Made by a program: the position numbers and the translations under genes
NCBI GenBank assembly: GCA_964384675.1
Contig: CAYLNK010000005.1
Location: 1-59,529, forward strand
Direction of reading: 5' to 3'
DNA: 59,529 nucleotides
Origin: CAYLNK01 sp964384675
Lineage (GTDB): Bacteria; Acidobacteriota; Thermoanaerobaculia; UBA5066
Notes under the pieces: model-generated
Database searches by the model: none
Told to the model about the DNA's origin: nothing
Seen by the model: the letters and a program-made list of their open reading frames with translations, nothing else
Part shown: positions 35,618 through 43,620 of the stretch, piece by piece
Numbering within the stretch: position 1 is the stretch's first letter
Layout of the letters: every line of letters begins with the position of its first letter

Positions 35618-35890
35618 ATGATCTGGTCTGTGACACGAGCCGAGGTCGGTGCCTTCGAGGCCAAGACGCACCTGAGCCGCCTCTTGGCCGACGTGCGGGA
35701 CGGGGCGGTCGTCACGATCACGGTGCGGGGCGTCCCCGTCGCCAAGCTCGTCCCCGCGGACGCCATCGTCCGTCTGCCCGCGACGACGGACCCGGACGCC
35801 TGGGCCGCGCGCGTGAGCGAGATTCGCTCGAGGACTCGCCCGGGCCGCGATTCCGTGTCGGCGCTCGTCCGGGCCGGCCGGCGGCCGTGA
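35618..35890 (+). CDS. Type II antitoxin, Phd/YefM-like
   Basis: 90 aa. The N-terminus TRAEVGAFEAKTHLSRLLAD, then VRDGAVVTITVRGVPVAKLVP, is the Phd/YefM DNA-binding fold (SxTExKxxLSxLLxxVxxGExxxITxxGxPVAxLxP). The tail is the disordered toxin-binding segment. ATG at 35618 has no ribosome site; the AT-rich TACTAGTTTATGAT overlapping it may be the autoregulated promoter and give a leaderless message. GTGA overlap with the toxin. Confidence 0.85.
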   Translation: MIWSVTRAEVGAFEAKTHLSRLLADVRDGAVVTITVRGVPVAKLVPADAIVRLPATTDPDAWAARVSEIRSRTRPGRDSVSALVRAGRRP

Positions 35891-36372
35891 CCCTCGTCGT
35901 CGACGCCTCCCTGATGCTCGCATGCGTCCTCGAGGATGAGCGAACGGACGTCGCCGTGACGAGCGTCCTCGCGCGGTTGAAGGCCGGCGAGGCCCTCATC
36001 GCACCGTTTCACTTCCCGGTCGAGCTGATGTCCGGTATCGAGCAGGCGGCGCGTCGAGGCCGGATGGCGGCCGGCGACCGGGCGGCCGCCTACGCCGCCG
36101 CGCTCGAGCCGGGAATCGAGCTCGTCACACTCCCGGTGGAGGGAGACCGCGGCGCTCCACCCCTCTTCGAGCTGCTCGACCGGACGGGGCTCCGGGTCTA
36201 CGACGCTCTCTACCTTCAGCTCGCCCTCGCGCGGCGTGCGGCTCTGGCCTCCCTGGACGACGCTCTGCGGGCGGCGGCCGTGTCGGAGGGCGTGCCCGTC
36301 GTTCCCGCGCCGTTGCATGGGGCGTCAGGCAACAGGCAGCGCGATGCGGGCCAACGCCGGCAGCGGCCGTGA
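35887..36372 (+). CDS. PIN-domain toxin (VapC family)
   Basis: 161 aa from GTG 35887, overlapping the antitoxin stop by 4 bp; the frame is open upstream through the GNAT gene but that is a shadow. PIN-domain acidic residues are all present: Asp6 (LVVDASLML), Glu46 (HFPVELMSG), Asp106 (LRVYDALYL) and Asp124 (ASLDDAL). VapC toxins are RNases that cleave specific tRNA or rRNA sites. The ~30-residue basic tail (SGNRQRDAGQRRQRP) is longer than usual. Confidence 0.88.
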   Translation: MTLVVDASLMLACVLEDERTDVAVTSVLARLKAGEALIAPFHFPVELMSGIEQAARRGRMAAGDRAAAYAAALEPGIELVTLPVEGDRGAPPLFELLDRTGLRVYDALYLQLALARRAALASLDDALRAAAVSEGVPVVPAPLHGASGNRQRDAGQRRQRP

Positions 36373-36459
36373 CGACGAGGCCCGTACCGGGAAGCTCCCG
36401 TGCCTCGCCAGCCGTATCTGGAGACGCCTCCTCCGCGTCGGAGGTGACCCAGGACACGG

Positions 36460-37113
36460 TCAATGCGGATCGCGGATTCCGAGCCGCGGATCGTTCGCGA
36501 CGACGAGGCTCGCGGCGCGCCGCGGGGCGTCCCGCTCGAAGTGGATCTCCTGCGCCGGGAAGTAGATCGTCCGGTACGCCGCGATCGTCTCCGCGGGCGT
36601 GAGGCCCTCCTGGGAGCGGGCGATTGCCCGGTCGAGCGCGGTCTCATAGGTGCAGTCGAGGAAGACGGAGAGGTCGTACGCGGCGCGGAGCTCGCGCTTG
36701 AGGAGGAAGATCCCCTCCAGCAGGATCACGTCGACGTCCTTGAGCTCGTAGATGTGGCGGCGGTACGCCGTCGCGGTCTCCTCGGCGTAGTCCGCCTCCA
36801 GGCGGATCGACCGCCTGTCGCGGAGCGGCAGGACCAGCTCGGCGAAGAGGGCCTCGAGGCGGAAGGCGTGACGGTAGAAGTGCTCTCCAGGATCCTCGCC
36901 GCCGAACCTCACGGCGGGCAGGTTCAGCCAGCCGTCGATCCCGATCACGGCGACCCGGAGACCGCGGCTCCCGAGCGCCGCCTCGAGCCGCTCGGCGACG
37001 TAACCCTTGCCGCTCCCGTCGATCCCGCTGATGGCCACGAGCGTGCTCCGGTCCGGCGGGACGCGGCGCCGCGCGGCCAGGACGTGGGGGGCGATCTCGG
37101 ACTCGACGCTCAT
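36460..37113 (-). CDS. Uridine kinase-like P-loop NTPase
   Basis: 217 aa from ATG 37113; no ribosome site is seen, and a GTG at 37164 would add 17 residues. Walker A LVAISGIDGSGKGYVAERLE, then VIGIDGWLNLPAVRFGG (nucleoside-binding DxW region) and VDVILLEGIFLLKRELRAAYD, which contains the EGIF motif of uridine/phosphoribulokinase-like kinases. It may phosphorylate uridine or another nucleoside or sugar. It follows the bufferin operon on the same strand after a strong hairpin. Confidence 0.8.
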   Translation of the reverse strand: MSVESEIAPHVLAARRRVPPDRSTLVAISGIDGSGKGYVAERLEAALGSRGLRVAVIGIDGWLNLPAVRFGGEDPGEHFYRHAFRLEALFAELVLPLRDRRSIRLEADYAEETATAYRRHIYELKDVDVILLEGIFLLKRELRAAYDLSVFLDCTYETALDRAIARSQEGLTPAETIAAYRTIYFPAQEIHFERDAPRRAASLVVANDPRLGIRDPH

Positions 37114-37130
37114 GGTGAGGACGGCAGCGT

Positions 37131-37161
37131 CGGCCGGGAGCCCGTTTCGAGCTCCCGGCCG
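37131..37161 (-). terminator. 11-bp perfect hairpin after the bufferin operon
   Basis: Arms 37131-37141 and 37151-37161, loop of 9 nt. It begins 8 nt after the stop of the Cys-rich peptide gene and precedes the kinase ATG by 17 nt. Likely a transcript 3-prime end or attenuator; no U-tract. Confidence 0.5.
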
Positions 37162-37168
37162 CACTCGA

Positions 37169-37492
37169 TCACCCCTTCGACTCGGCCTTCTTCTCGGTGG
37201 TCTTCTTGACGGCCGGCTTCGCCTTCTCGAGACGCCCGCCCTCGATCTTGAGGCACGTCTCGGCGTCGATCCGGAGGAAGCCCTTGCGGCGGCACTCGTT
37301 CGAGCCGTGGCAGCCGTGGGCGCGACACCCCTCGGCGCTGCAGGCGCCGACGGCCTTGCACTTGTTCACGCCCCAGCACGGGACCTTGTCGCCGTCGTCG
37401 GGGGACTTCTGGTCCTCGGCGCGGGCGATGGCCGGGATCGCGAGGACGCCGGCGAGAGTGGCGACGAGCAGGGACTTGGTGGTGGTGGTCAT
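37169..37492 (-). CDS. Bufferin-like Cys-rich precursor peptide
   Basis: 107 aa, ATG with GAAGGAG upstream. Signal peptide KSLLVATLAGVLAIPAIARA. The mature part carries seven cysteines at 39, 45, 51, 56, 61, 67 and 80, in units CWGVNKC, CKAVGAC and CHGSNEC, followed by RRKGFLRIDAETCLKIEGG. This CxGxNxC...KGF...C pattern is that of Cys-rich bufferin precursors whose cysteines are converted to thiooxazoles by the MNIO enzyme to bind copper in the periplasm. It is the third gene of the operon, 13 nt after DUF2063, whereas precursor genes more often come first. Confidence 0.85.
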   Translation of the reverse strand: MTTTTKSLLVATLAGVLAIPAIARAEDQKSPDDGDKVPCWGVNKCKAVGACSAEGCRAHGCHGSNECRRKGFLRIDAETCLKIEGGRLEKAKPAVKKTTEKKAESKG

Positions 37493-37505
37493 CTTCTTAC
37501 TCCTT

Positions 37506-38330
37506 CTAGAGAGCGGGTCCGGTCTCTTCCGGATCCGTCTGGTTGGTGAAGACGCCCCGTTCGACGAGGCGCTTGAACGACAGGAGGACGTCGGCGGGCT
37601 CGCCGCCGGTGCGTGGGACGAGGCACGAGAGGGACCGGCACCAGGGCAGCGCCTGGGTGAGGAGCCGGGCTTCCGGAGCGGTCACGAGGTCGCAGCGCAC
37701 GACGAGGCCGGTCCGGTGGACGAGGACGTCCTGCGGCCGGCCGTCGAGCGCGACGTCGATCTCGGTGTCGTCGAGGTCGCGGAGCCGCCACAGATCGTGG
37801 ATCGGCCAGCGGGACGAGACGAGCGCCGTGCCGGGACGCGGGCGGAACCGCACGGTGGCGACCCGCTCGGGAGGCAGCGCCTGGAGCGTCTCCCAGGCGA
37901 GCGGCTCGGAGTCGCGCGCCACGAACGCCTCGCCGACGCGTCGCTCGAGCAGGGCCAGGTCGGGCAGGAACGGGAGACGGGCCGTCAGCGGGTCGGACTC
38001 GAGGAAGCGCGGCAGCCGCTCCCCGGCGTGCGCGAGATCGTGAGAACGCGGCGGGCAGGCCACGACGTACCGCGAGACGAGCGACCCGAAGGCGTCCTCG
38101 CCGAGGATCCGCCGCGTCGCCGGGTGCTCGCCGGCGAGCGCGTCGACGAGGCGCGCCACGTAGCCACAGGCGTAGACCTGCCAGCGCTCCTCGATCGAGC
38201 CGTGCGGCGGGAGGCGGAAGGCGCGGCGCCGCTGGTCGGCGGACCGCTCCTCGAGCCCCGTCAGGTCGAGGAGGAAGCGGGCCTGCGTGCTCTTCAGGGA
38301 CGAGGCGGCGTCAGATCGCACGAACGGCAT
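37506..38330 (-). CDS. bufC: DUF2063-family partner protein (BufC/HvfC-type)
   Basis: 274 aa, ATG start 20 nt inside the end of the DUF692 gene. The N-terminal domain QARFLLDLTGLEERSADQ, RWQVYACGYVARLVDALAG and EHPATRRILGEDAFGSLVSRY match DUF2063, once annotated as putative DNA-binding. It is now understood as the partner that presents the precursor leader to the MNIO enzyme. The C-terminal beta domain (VRFRPRPGTALVSSRWPIH) follows. Always found with DUF692, as here. Confidence 0.88.
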   Translation of the reverse strand: MPFVRSDAASSLKSTQARFLLDLTGLEERSADQRRRAFRLPPHGSIEERWQVYACGYVARLVDALAGEHPATRRILGEDAFGSLVSRYVVACPPRSHDLAHAGERLPRFLESDPLTARLPFLPDLALLERRVGEAFVARDSEPLAWETLQALPPERVATVRFRPRPGTALVSSRWPIHDLWRLRDLDDTEIDVALDGRPQDVLVHRTGLVVRCDLVTAPEARLLTQALPWCRSLSCLVPRTGGEPADVLLSFKRLVERGVFTNQTDPEETGPAL

Positions 38331-39228
38331 AGATCCCCTCGCTCGAGTCCCGGCGGGACACGCACATCGCGCGCGCCAGCGTCCGTCTCACCTGGTCCTG
38401 TCCTACCGCCGTCGCGAGAATCGACTCGGCGCGGCGCGCCTCGTCCATCACGTGGCAGAAGGGCGGGATGTTCGCGTCCCACTCGATCAGGGTCGGCACC
38501 GGCCCGAACCGGTCGATCGCCTGCCGGTAGAGCCCCCAGACCGCGTCGCAGACCGGGCCATCGTGCGTGTCGATCACGTACGCCCCGTGGTCCTCGTGCC
38601 CCGCCAGGTGGATCTGCTTCACGCGGCTCGGGGGGAGGAGGTCGAGAGTTTCCACGGGGTCGAGGCCGTGGTTGCGCGCGTTGACGTACAGGTTGTTGAC
38701 GTCGAGGAGGAGATCGCAGTCGGCCTCCTCGAGGACGGCGGTGACGAAGTCCGCCTCGGAGAGAGTCGACTCGCGGTGCTCGACGTAGCTCGAGATGTTC
38801 TCGACGAGGATCCGCCGCCCGAGGACGTCCTGGACCTCGCGGATCTTGTCGGAGACGAACGTGACGGCCTCCTCGGTGAACGGGAGCGGGAGGAGGTCGT
38901 GGCTGTTGTGCCCGCCGAGCGAGGTCCAGCAGAGGTGGTCCGAGACGATCGCCGGCTCGATCCGGTCCGCCAGGACGGAGAGCCGGGCGAGGTACCCGCG
39001 GTCGAGGGGCTCGGCCGACCCGAGGGAAAGCGAGACGCCGTGCATCGCGATCGGGTAGTCGCGCCGCACACGCTCGAGCACCTGGAGGGGACGGCCTCCC
39101 GGCAGCATGAAGTTCTCGGAGATGACCTCGAAGAACGGGACCGGCGGGCGCTCCGAGAGGACGACGTCGAAGTGCTCCTTGCGAAGCCCGATCCCGCAGC
39201 CCATCAGGCGTGTGCGCGTCTTCGTCAC
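38311..39228 (-). CDS. bufB: DUF692-family multinuclear non-heme iron oxidase (MNIO; BufB/HvfB-type)
   Basis: 305 aa, GTG start with GGAGG upstream. TIM-barrel MNIO motifs in order: GCGIGLRKEHFDVVL, FFEVISENFM, MHGVSLSLGS, IVSDHLCW, ILVENISSYV, LLLDVNNLYVNARNHG, IHLAGHE, VIDTHDGPVCDAVW and TLIEWDANIP. The His, Glu, Asp and Asn residues in these are the ligands of the iron cluster. The enzyme oxidises cysteines of the precursor to thiooxazole-type rings in the cytoplasm before export. First gene of the operon, behind an ECF-type promoter. Confidence 0.93.
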   Translation of the reverse strand: MTKTRTRLMGCGIGLRKEHFDVVLSERPPVPFFEVISENFMLPGGRPLQVLERVRRDYPIAMHGVSLSLGSAEPLDRGYLARLSVLADRIEPAIVSDHLCWTSLGGHNSHDLLPLPFTEEAVTFVSDKIREVQDVLGRRILVENISSYVEHRESTLSEADFVTAVLEEADCDLLLDVNNLYVNARNHGLDPVETLDLLPPSRVKQIHLAGHEDHGAYVIDTHDGPVCDAVWGLYRQAIDRFGPVPTLIEWDANIPPFCHVMDEARRAESILATAVGQDQVRRTLARAMCVSRRDSSEGIYAVRAI

Positions 39229-39250
39229 TGTTTCGACCTCCGCCGCCTCT

Positions 39251-39275
39251 GATGCCGCGCCGTTCGCCCGGTTTC
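39251..39275 (-). promoter_or_regulatory. ECF-type promoter candidate of the bufferin operon
   Basis: Minus strand: GAAAC, 15 bp, GCATC followed by AGA. It ends 22 nt before the DUF692 GTG. Confidence 0.65.
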
Positions 39276-39368
39276 GAGCGCCTCGCCACGCAGCTTTGGC
39301 GGCGTGGTGGGAATAGGACGGGTCCTCCCGGTCATAGGCGTCATCAGGACGACGAAAGGAGGTCGACG

Positions 39369-40433
39369 ATGACGGATCTGGACACCGCCAGGGCCGAGGC
39401 CTTTGCCGGGAAGATGATCGGTGTGCTGAACGGGGGGACGCTGGCGCTCATGACGAGCATCGGACACCGCACCGAGCTCTTCGACACGATGGCGGGCCTT
39501 CCCGCCGCGACGAGCGCCGAGATCGCGGCGGCCGCCGGCCTCGACGAGCGCTACGTGAGGGAGTGGCTCGGGGCGATGGTCACGGGAGGGATCGTGGAGT
39601 ACGAGCCCGAGCGGCGCGCCTACACGCTCCCGCCGGAGCACGCCGGTTCACTGACTCGCGCGGCCGGCCCGGACAACCTCGCCATGATCACCCAGTACAT
39701 CTCCCTCCTCGGCGAGGTCGAAGGGCAGATTGTCGAGTGCTTCCGGAAGGGCGGCGGCGTGCCGTACTCGGCCTTCCCGCGCTTCCAGATGCTGCAGGGC
39801 GAGGAGAGCCGAATGGTCCACGACGGCGGGCTCGTCAGCCGGGTCCTCCCTCTCGTGCCGGGGCTCGTCGAGCGACTCACCGCGGGGATCGACGTCCTCG
39901 ACGTCGGCTGCGGGCACGGGCACGCGCTGAACCTCATGGCGCGGGAGTTCCCCGCCAGCCGGTTCACCGGCCTCGACTTCTCCGCCGAGGCGATCGTGGC
40001 CGGTCGACGCGAGGCCGCGGAGTGGGGGCTCGCGAACAGCACCTTCCACGCGCGCGACGTCTCGACCTTCGACGCCGAGGGCGCCTACGACTTCGTCACC
40101 GCCTTCGATTCGATCCACGACCAGGCATGGCCGAGGCGCGTGCTGAAGGGGATCGAGCGCGCCCTCCGCGACGACGGCACTTTCCTGATGGTCGACATCC
40201 GCGCCTCGAGTGAGCTCCACGAGAACCTCTCCCACCCGCTCGCGCCGAGCCTCTACACCTTCTCGACGACGCACTGCATGACCGTCTCCCTGGCCCTCGG
40301 CGGCGAGGGACTTGGCACCGTGTGGGGGGAGCAGAAGGCCCGCGAGCTCCTGGCCGAGGCCGGCTTCACGCGCGTGTCGGTCGAGACCGTCCCGACCGAC
40401 TTCCTGAACAACTACTACGTCGCGCGGCGGTAG
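39369..40433 (+). CDS. SAM-dependent methyltransferase with N-terminal winged helix
   Basis: 354 aa from ATG 39369, preceded by AAAGGAGG. The N-terminal ~90 residues (ATSAEIAAAAGLDERYVREWLGAMVTGG) are a winged-helix dimerisation domain as in Rv2258c-type methyltransferases. The Rossmann core starts with DVLDVGCGHGHALNLMAREF, then FTGLDFSAEAI, FHARDVSTFD and FVTAFDSIHD. Small-molecule O- or S-methyltransferase; acceptor unknown. Divergent from the bufferin operon, but no copy of the ECF-like element was found on its side. Ends at a strong terminator. Confidence 0.88.
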   Translation: MTDLDTARAEAFAGKMIGVLNGGTLALMTSIGHRTELFDTMAGLPAATSAEIAAAAGLDERYVREWLGAMVTGGIVEYEPERRAYTLPPEHAGSLTRAAGPDNLAMITQYISLLGEVEGQIVECFRKGGGVPYSAFPRFQMLQGEESRMVHDGGLVSRVLPLVPGLVERLTAGIDVLDVGCGHGHALNLMAREFPASRFTGLDFSAEAIVAGRREAAEWGLANSTFHARDVSTFDAEGAYDFVTAFDSIHDQAWPRRVLKGIERALRDDGTFLMVDIRASSELHENLSHPLAPSLYTFSTTHCMTVSLALGGEGLGTVWGEQKARELLAEAGFTRVSVETVPTDFLNNYYVARR

Positions 40434-40447
40434 TCCTCGAGGCGGGA

Positions 40448-40475
40448 ACGGCCCGGTCGTCTCCGACCGGGCCGT
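40448..40475. terminator. Bidirectional terminator between methyltransferase and SMP-30 genes
   Basis: Perfect 12-bp stem (40448-40459 with 40464-40475) and a 4-nt loop, then TCTCTC. Placed 15 nt after the methyltransferase stop and 52 nt from the convergent SMP-30 stop. Confidence 0.8.
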
Positions 40476-40526
40476 CTCTCATCGACTCGATCCGGCATCA
40501 CCTCCGTCTTCAGTGTCCCGACGTCG

Positions 40527-42146
40527 CTACGGGCGGATCCCGGCAACGTTCAGGCGGATCCGGTAGAGGCCCGTGCGGGCCGTCATGTAGAGGGTCTTTC
40601 CGTCGTCATCGCCCCAGGCGAAGTTCGCCGGCAGCTCGGCCACCTTCAACGTCCCGAGATGCTTCCCCGCGGGCGAGAGGATCCAGAGCCCGCCCGGCCC
40701 GGAGACGTAGACGTTCCCCTGCTGGTCGACCTTGAGGCCGTCGAGCGCCTCCTTCTCGGGCGCGCCTCCCATATCGAAGAAGAGCGCGCCGTCGCCCAGC
40801 GAGCCGTCCGGCTTCACCGGGTACTTCATGACGACCTTCCGCTTCTCGTCCCAGTCGTCGACATACAGGAACTTCTCGTCCGGCGTGAAGGCGAGCCCGT
40901 TCGGGCCGGTCAGCTCCTTCGCGAGGAGGCGGACCTTCCCGTCCTTGACCGCGTAGACCCCGCTGTACGGCAGCTCCTTCCGCGGGTCGTCGAAGAACTT
41001 CGGCAGGCCGAACGGCGGGTCGGTGACGTAGAGCGTACCGTCCGACCGGTAGACGAGGTCGTTCGGGCTGTTGAAGCGCTTCCCGTCGTACCGGTCGGCC
41101 AGGACGGTGATCTGCCCGTTCTTCTCGAGCCGCGTCACGCGCCGGTTCCCGTGCTCGTCGATCGTCAGGCGCCCCTCGCGGTCGAACGTGAGGCCGTTCG
41201 AGCCGGGCTGACCGTACTGTGCGATGTCGGCTCCGGTGTAGCCGCTCTTGGTCCGGAAGATCGACAGGTCCCCGTCCGGCGTCCAGCGGTAGATCCGGTT
41301 GTTGTTCGGGTCGCTGAAGAGGAGGAAGCCTCCCTCCCGCGACCAGACCGGCCCTTCCACGAAGAGGAACCCCTCGGCGAGCTTCTCCACGACGGCGCCG
41401 GCGGGGACGATCGCGTCGAGCGCGGGATCGCGCCGGTCCACCGTGCCGAAGCTCTCCCCGGACCGGTTGAAGCCGCGCGGCCTGAAGAAGTCGACGGTGG
41501 CCGACTTGATCCAGATGAAGTTCGCCGGGCTCTTCGAGATCGGGCCGTTCATCCCGAAGACGGCGAGCTGGATCCGCTGACCCGGCTTCACGTTCCGGCC
41601 GATCACCAGACGATTCGGCGCGTTGAAGCCGGTCACCACGGCGCCGCCGCGCTGCCCCAGCACCACGGGGAGCTGTCCGTCGACCCACACCTCGGCGTAG
41701 TCGTCGACGACCACCTCGAAGACCGCCGTCGACCCGGTCGGGTCGAAGCCGGCGATCCGTTCCGGGATCGTGAGCGTCGTGCGGTACCAGGCGAAGGAGA
41801 CGCGGCCGTTGCCGCGCCGGGCGTCGAGCGTCGTCGGCTCGACCCGGTCCCAGGACGAGTCGTCGAAGCCGGAGCCGCCGGCCTTCGGCTCGATGTCGTA
41901 CGTGCTGACCGGAGCGCCGGACGGCTTCAGGTCGGCGCCGACGCCCTTCGACTCGACGTCGACGATCTTCGCGTCGCGGTAGCGCCACGAGGCGGAGAGG
42001 AGCGAGGCCCCTTCCTTCGTGGCGAGATCGACGGTGGCGTCGGGCGGTCCGCCGAACGGCGAGCGCGCGCTCTGCGCGGCGAGGGGTGACCCACAGACAG
42101 CCGCTGCGGCGGCCACGGTTGCGAGGAGGAGTGCACTCCGTTTCAT
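40527..42146 (-). CDS. Exported SMP-30/gluconolactonase-like protein with N-terminal beta-sandwich domain
   Basis: 539 aa, signal peptide SALLLATVAAAAAVCGSPLA. Residues ~30-235 form a galactose-binding-like beta sandwich (VEVVVDDYAEVWVDGQLPVV). Residues ~250-539 are an SMP-30/LRE six-bladed propeller with metal ligands in LFVEGPVWSREGG (Glu), FNSPNDLVYRSDG (Asn) and FLYVDDWDE (Asp). SMP-30 enzymes hydrolyse aldonolactones such as gluconolactone, a good match to the glucose dehydrogenase and GMC enzymes in the same proposed regulon. Periplasmic. It begins 1 nt after the cupin gene. Confidence 0.88.
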   Translation of the reverse strand: MKRSALLLATVAAAAAVCGSPLAAQSARSPFGGPPDATVDLATKEGASLLSASWRYRDAKIVDVESKGVGADLKPSGAPVSTYDIEPKAGGSGFDDSSWDRVEPTTLDARRGNGRVSFAWYRTTLTIPERIAGFDPTGSTAVFEVVVDDYAEVWVDGQLPVVLGQRGGAVVTGFNAPNRLVIGRNVKPGQRIQLAVFGMNGPISKSPANFIWIKSATVDFFRPRGFNRSGESFGTVDRRDPALDAIVPAGAVVEKLAEGFLFVEGPVWSREGGFLLFSDPNNNRIYRWTPDGDLSIFRTKSGYTGADIAQYGQPGSNGLTFDREGRLTIDEHGNRRVTRLEKNGQITVLADRYDGKRFNSPNDLVYRSDGTLYVTDPPFGLPKFFDDPRKELPYSGVYAVKDGKVRLLAKELTGPNGLAFTPDEKFLYVDDWDEKRKVVMKYPVKPDGSLGDGALFFDMGGAPEKEALDGLKVDQQGNVYVSGPGGLWILSPAGKHLGTLKVAELPANFAWGDDDGKTLYMTARTGLYRIRLNVAGIRP

Positions 42147-42147
42147 C

Positions 42148-42552
42148 TCAGCGCGCCTTCACGACGAAGTACGTGATGGAGCCGGGCACGTCGCGGAAGA
42201 GGTGCGGCGTCCCCTTCGGGATCACGATGACGTCGCCCTTGACGAGCGTCCTGACGTCGCCGCCCTGGAGCTGCTTGCCACGCACTTCCCCAGGGGCCAC
42301 CGTGCGTCCGTCGGACAGCGTGCCGCCGGTGACGATCGTCGCGGTGCCGTCGAGCACGTAGAAGATGTCGGTGTCCCGCTCGTGGACCTCGACCTCGCCG
42401 GCGGCGTCACGCCGGCTCGCGTCCACCTTGTAGGTGTCGCCCGCGACGAGCGTTCCGCCCTTCGCGAACGCCGCCGACACGTCCTTCGAAGGGACGTGGG
42501 TCACGCCGGGCGCGACCGCCGCGACGAGCGCAATGAGAGAGAAGGGTGACAT
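42148..42552 (-). CDS. Exported cupin-domain protein
   Basis: 134 aa from ATG 42552 (AGGAGG upstream). Short hydrophobic N-terminus (SPFSLIALVAAVAPGVT), probably a signal peptide though it lacks early basic residues. Single cupin: EVEVHERDTDIFYVLDGTATIVTGG (metal-site motif, here written as EVEVHERDTDIFYVLDG) and KGDVIVIPKGTPHLFRDV. One of the canonical first-motif histidines is kept (VHERD) and the terminal His (TPHLF) is present. Function not assigned; cotranscribed with SMP-30. Confidence 0.8.
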   Translation of the reverse strand: MSPFSLIALVAAVAPGVTHVPSKDVSAAFAKGGTLVAGDTYKVDASRRDAAGEVEVHERDTDIFYVLDGTATIVTGGTLSDGRTVAPGEVRGKQLQGGDVRTLVKGDVIVIPKGTPHLFRDVPGSITYFVVKAR

Positions 42553-42586
42553 CGGGTCCTCCTGTTCCTTTCGTTGACACGCCTTC

Positions 42587-42611
42587 GATGCCGGCCGCAG
42601 CGCGGCGTTTC
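42587..42611 (-). promoter_or_regulatory. ECF-type promoter candidate of the cupin-SMP-30 unit
   Basis: Minus strand: GAAAC, 15 bp, GCATC followed by GAA. It ends 34 nt before the cupin ATG. Its -35-like element lies 2 bp from that of the divergent promoter at 42614-42639. Confidence 0.65.
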
Positions 42612-42613
42612 GG

Positions 42614-42639
42614 GAAACGCGCGGCGGCCATGCGGCATC
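42614..42639 (+). promoter_or_regulatory. ECF-type promoter candidate of the GlcG-like gene (divergent copy)
   Basis: Plus strand: GAAAC, 16 bp, GCATC followed by GCA. It ends 38 nt before the GlcG-like ATG. It is the only plus-strand copy and serves the only plus-strand gene of the set, which supports the element being directional. Confidence 0.65.
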
Positions 42640-42677
42640 GCAGCGTCGTTCGAATCGAACCTCGAAGGAGACCGAAG

Positions 42678-43574
42678 ATGAAGAAGACACTGGCCCTCGC
42701 CGCGCTCACGACGCTCACGCTCGGCGCCGGCGCGCAGACCATCGATCGCAAGACACTCACTCCGGAGGGCGCGCGCCGCGTCGCGGCCGCTGCCGCCGCC
42801 GAGGCCCGGAAGGGGAACGAAGGCGGCGCCATCGCCATCGTCGACGACGGCGGCGCCCTGATCCTCCTCGAGCGGCTCGACGGCACCTTCGCCGCGGCGT
42901 CGAACGTCGCGCTGAAGAAGGCCCGCACCGCGGCCACGTTCCGGAAGGCCACGCGCGACCTCGAGAACGCCGTGAAGAACGGACGGATCTCGCTCCTCGC
43001 CGTGCCCGAGATGACGCCCCTGCAGGGCGGTGTGCCGATCGTGGTCGGCGGCCAGGTCGTGGGCGCCGTGGGTGTGAGCGGCGCCTCCAGCGCGCAGCGT
43101 GACGACGAGGTTGCGACCGCGGGCGCCAAGGGCGTCGACGCCCCCGCGTCCGCGGTCGAGCCGTCACCTCTCGACGCCTCCCGGGTGACGCTCGCCGGGG
43201 CGCGCGCCGCCGGGGCCGCCGCCGCAGCCGAAGCGAAGTCGAAGCAGACGACCGGCGCGGTCGCGGTGGCCGACGAGGGAGGTGCCCTCGTCTACCTCGA
43301 ACGGTTCGACGGGACGTTTCCGGCCGCCCCGGCGGTCGCCGCGCGAAAGGCCCGCACCGCGGCCACGTTCAAGAAGTCGACCAGGGACTTCGAGGACGCC
43401 ATCAAGGCCGGCCGCCTCTCGCTCGCCGGGATGGAGGACGAGATGACGCCGCTCCAGGGCGGCGTGCCGATCGTCTCGGGCGGGAGGATCCTCGGCGCGG
43501 TGGGTGTGACCGGCGCCGCCAGTCCGCAGCAGGACGAAGACCTCGCCAAGGCGGGCGCCGCCGTCTATCGCTGA
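42678..43574 (+). CDS. Exported tandem GlcG/HbpS-family (heme-binding-type) protein
   Basis: 298 aa from ATG 42678 with AAGGAG upstream. Signal peptide KKTLALAALTTLTLGAGAQ. Two homologous GlcG/HbpS modules (about residues 25-150 and 165-298), each with ARxAxAAAAxEA, GGALxxLERxDGTF, KARTAATFxK and EMTPLQGGVPIV. Members of this family bind heme or cobalamin-like ligands, or sense redox state in the periplasm. The duplication within one chain is unusual, as most members have one module. Behind the plus-strand ECF-type promoter, with DUF1223 just downstream. Confidence 0.87.
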   Translation: MKKTLALAALTTLTLGAGAQTIDRKTLTPEGARRVAAAAAAEARKGNEGGAIAIVDDGGALILLERLDGTFAAASNVALKKARTAATFRKATRDLENAVKNGRISLLAVPEMTPLQGGVPIVVGGQVVGAVGVSGASSAQRDDEVATAGAKGVDAPASAVEPSPLDASRVTLAGARAAGAAAAAEAKSKQTTGAVAVADEGGALVYLERFDGTFPAAPAVAARKARTAATFKKSTRDFEDAIKAGRLSLAGMEDEMTPLQGGVPIVSGGRILGAVGVTGAASPQQDEDLAKAGAAVYR

Positions 43575-43620
43575 GGGAATCGGCGGGCGCCCCGAGGACA
43601 TTGACGAAGAGGAGGCCCGG

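Noticed and set aside
37121..37149. A possible eighth ECF-type promoter before the uridine-kinase-like gene
   Set aside because: GAAAC is present in the loop of the hairpin, but no GCATC lies at the right distance (GCTGC instead).
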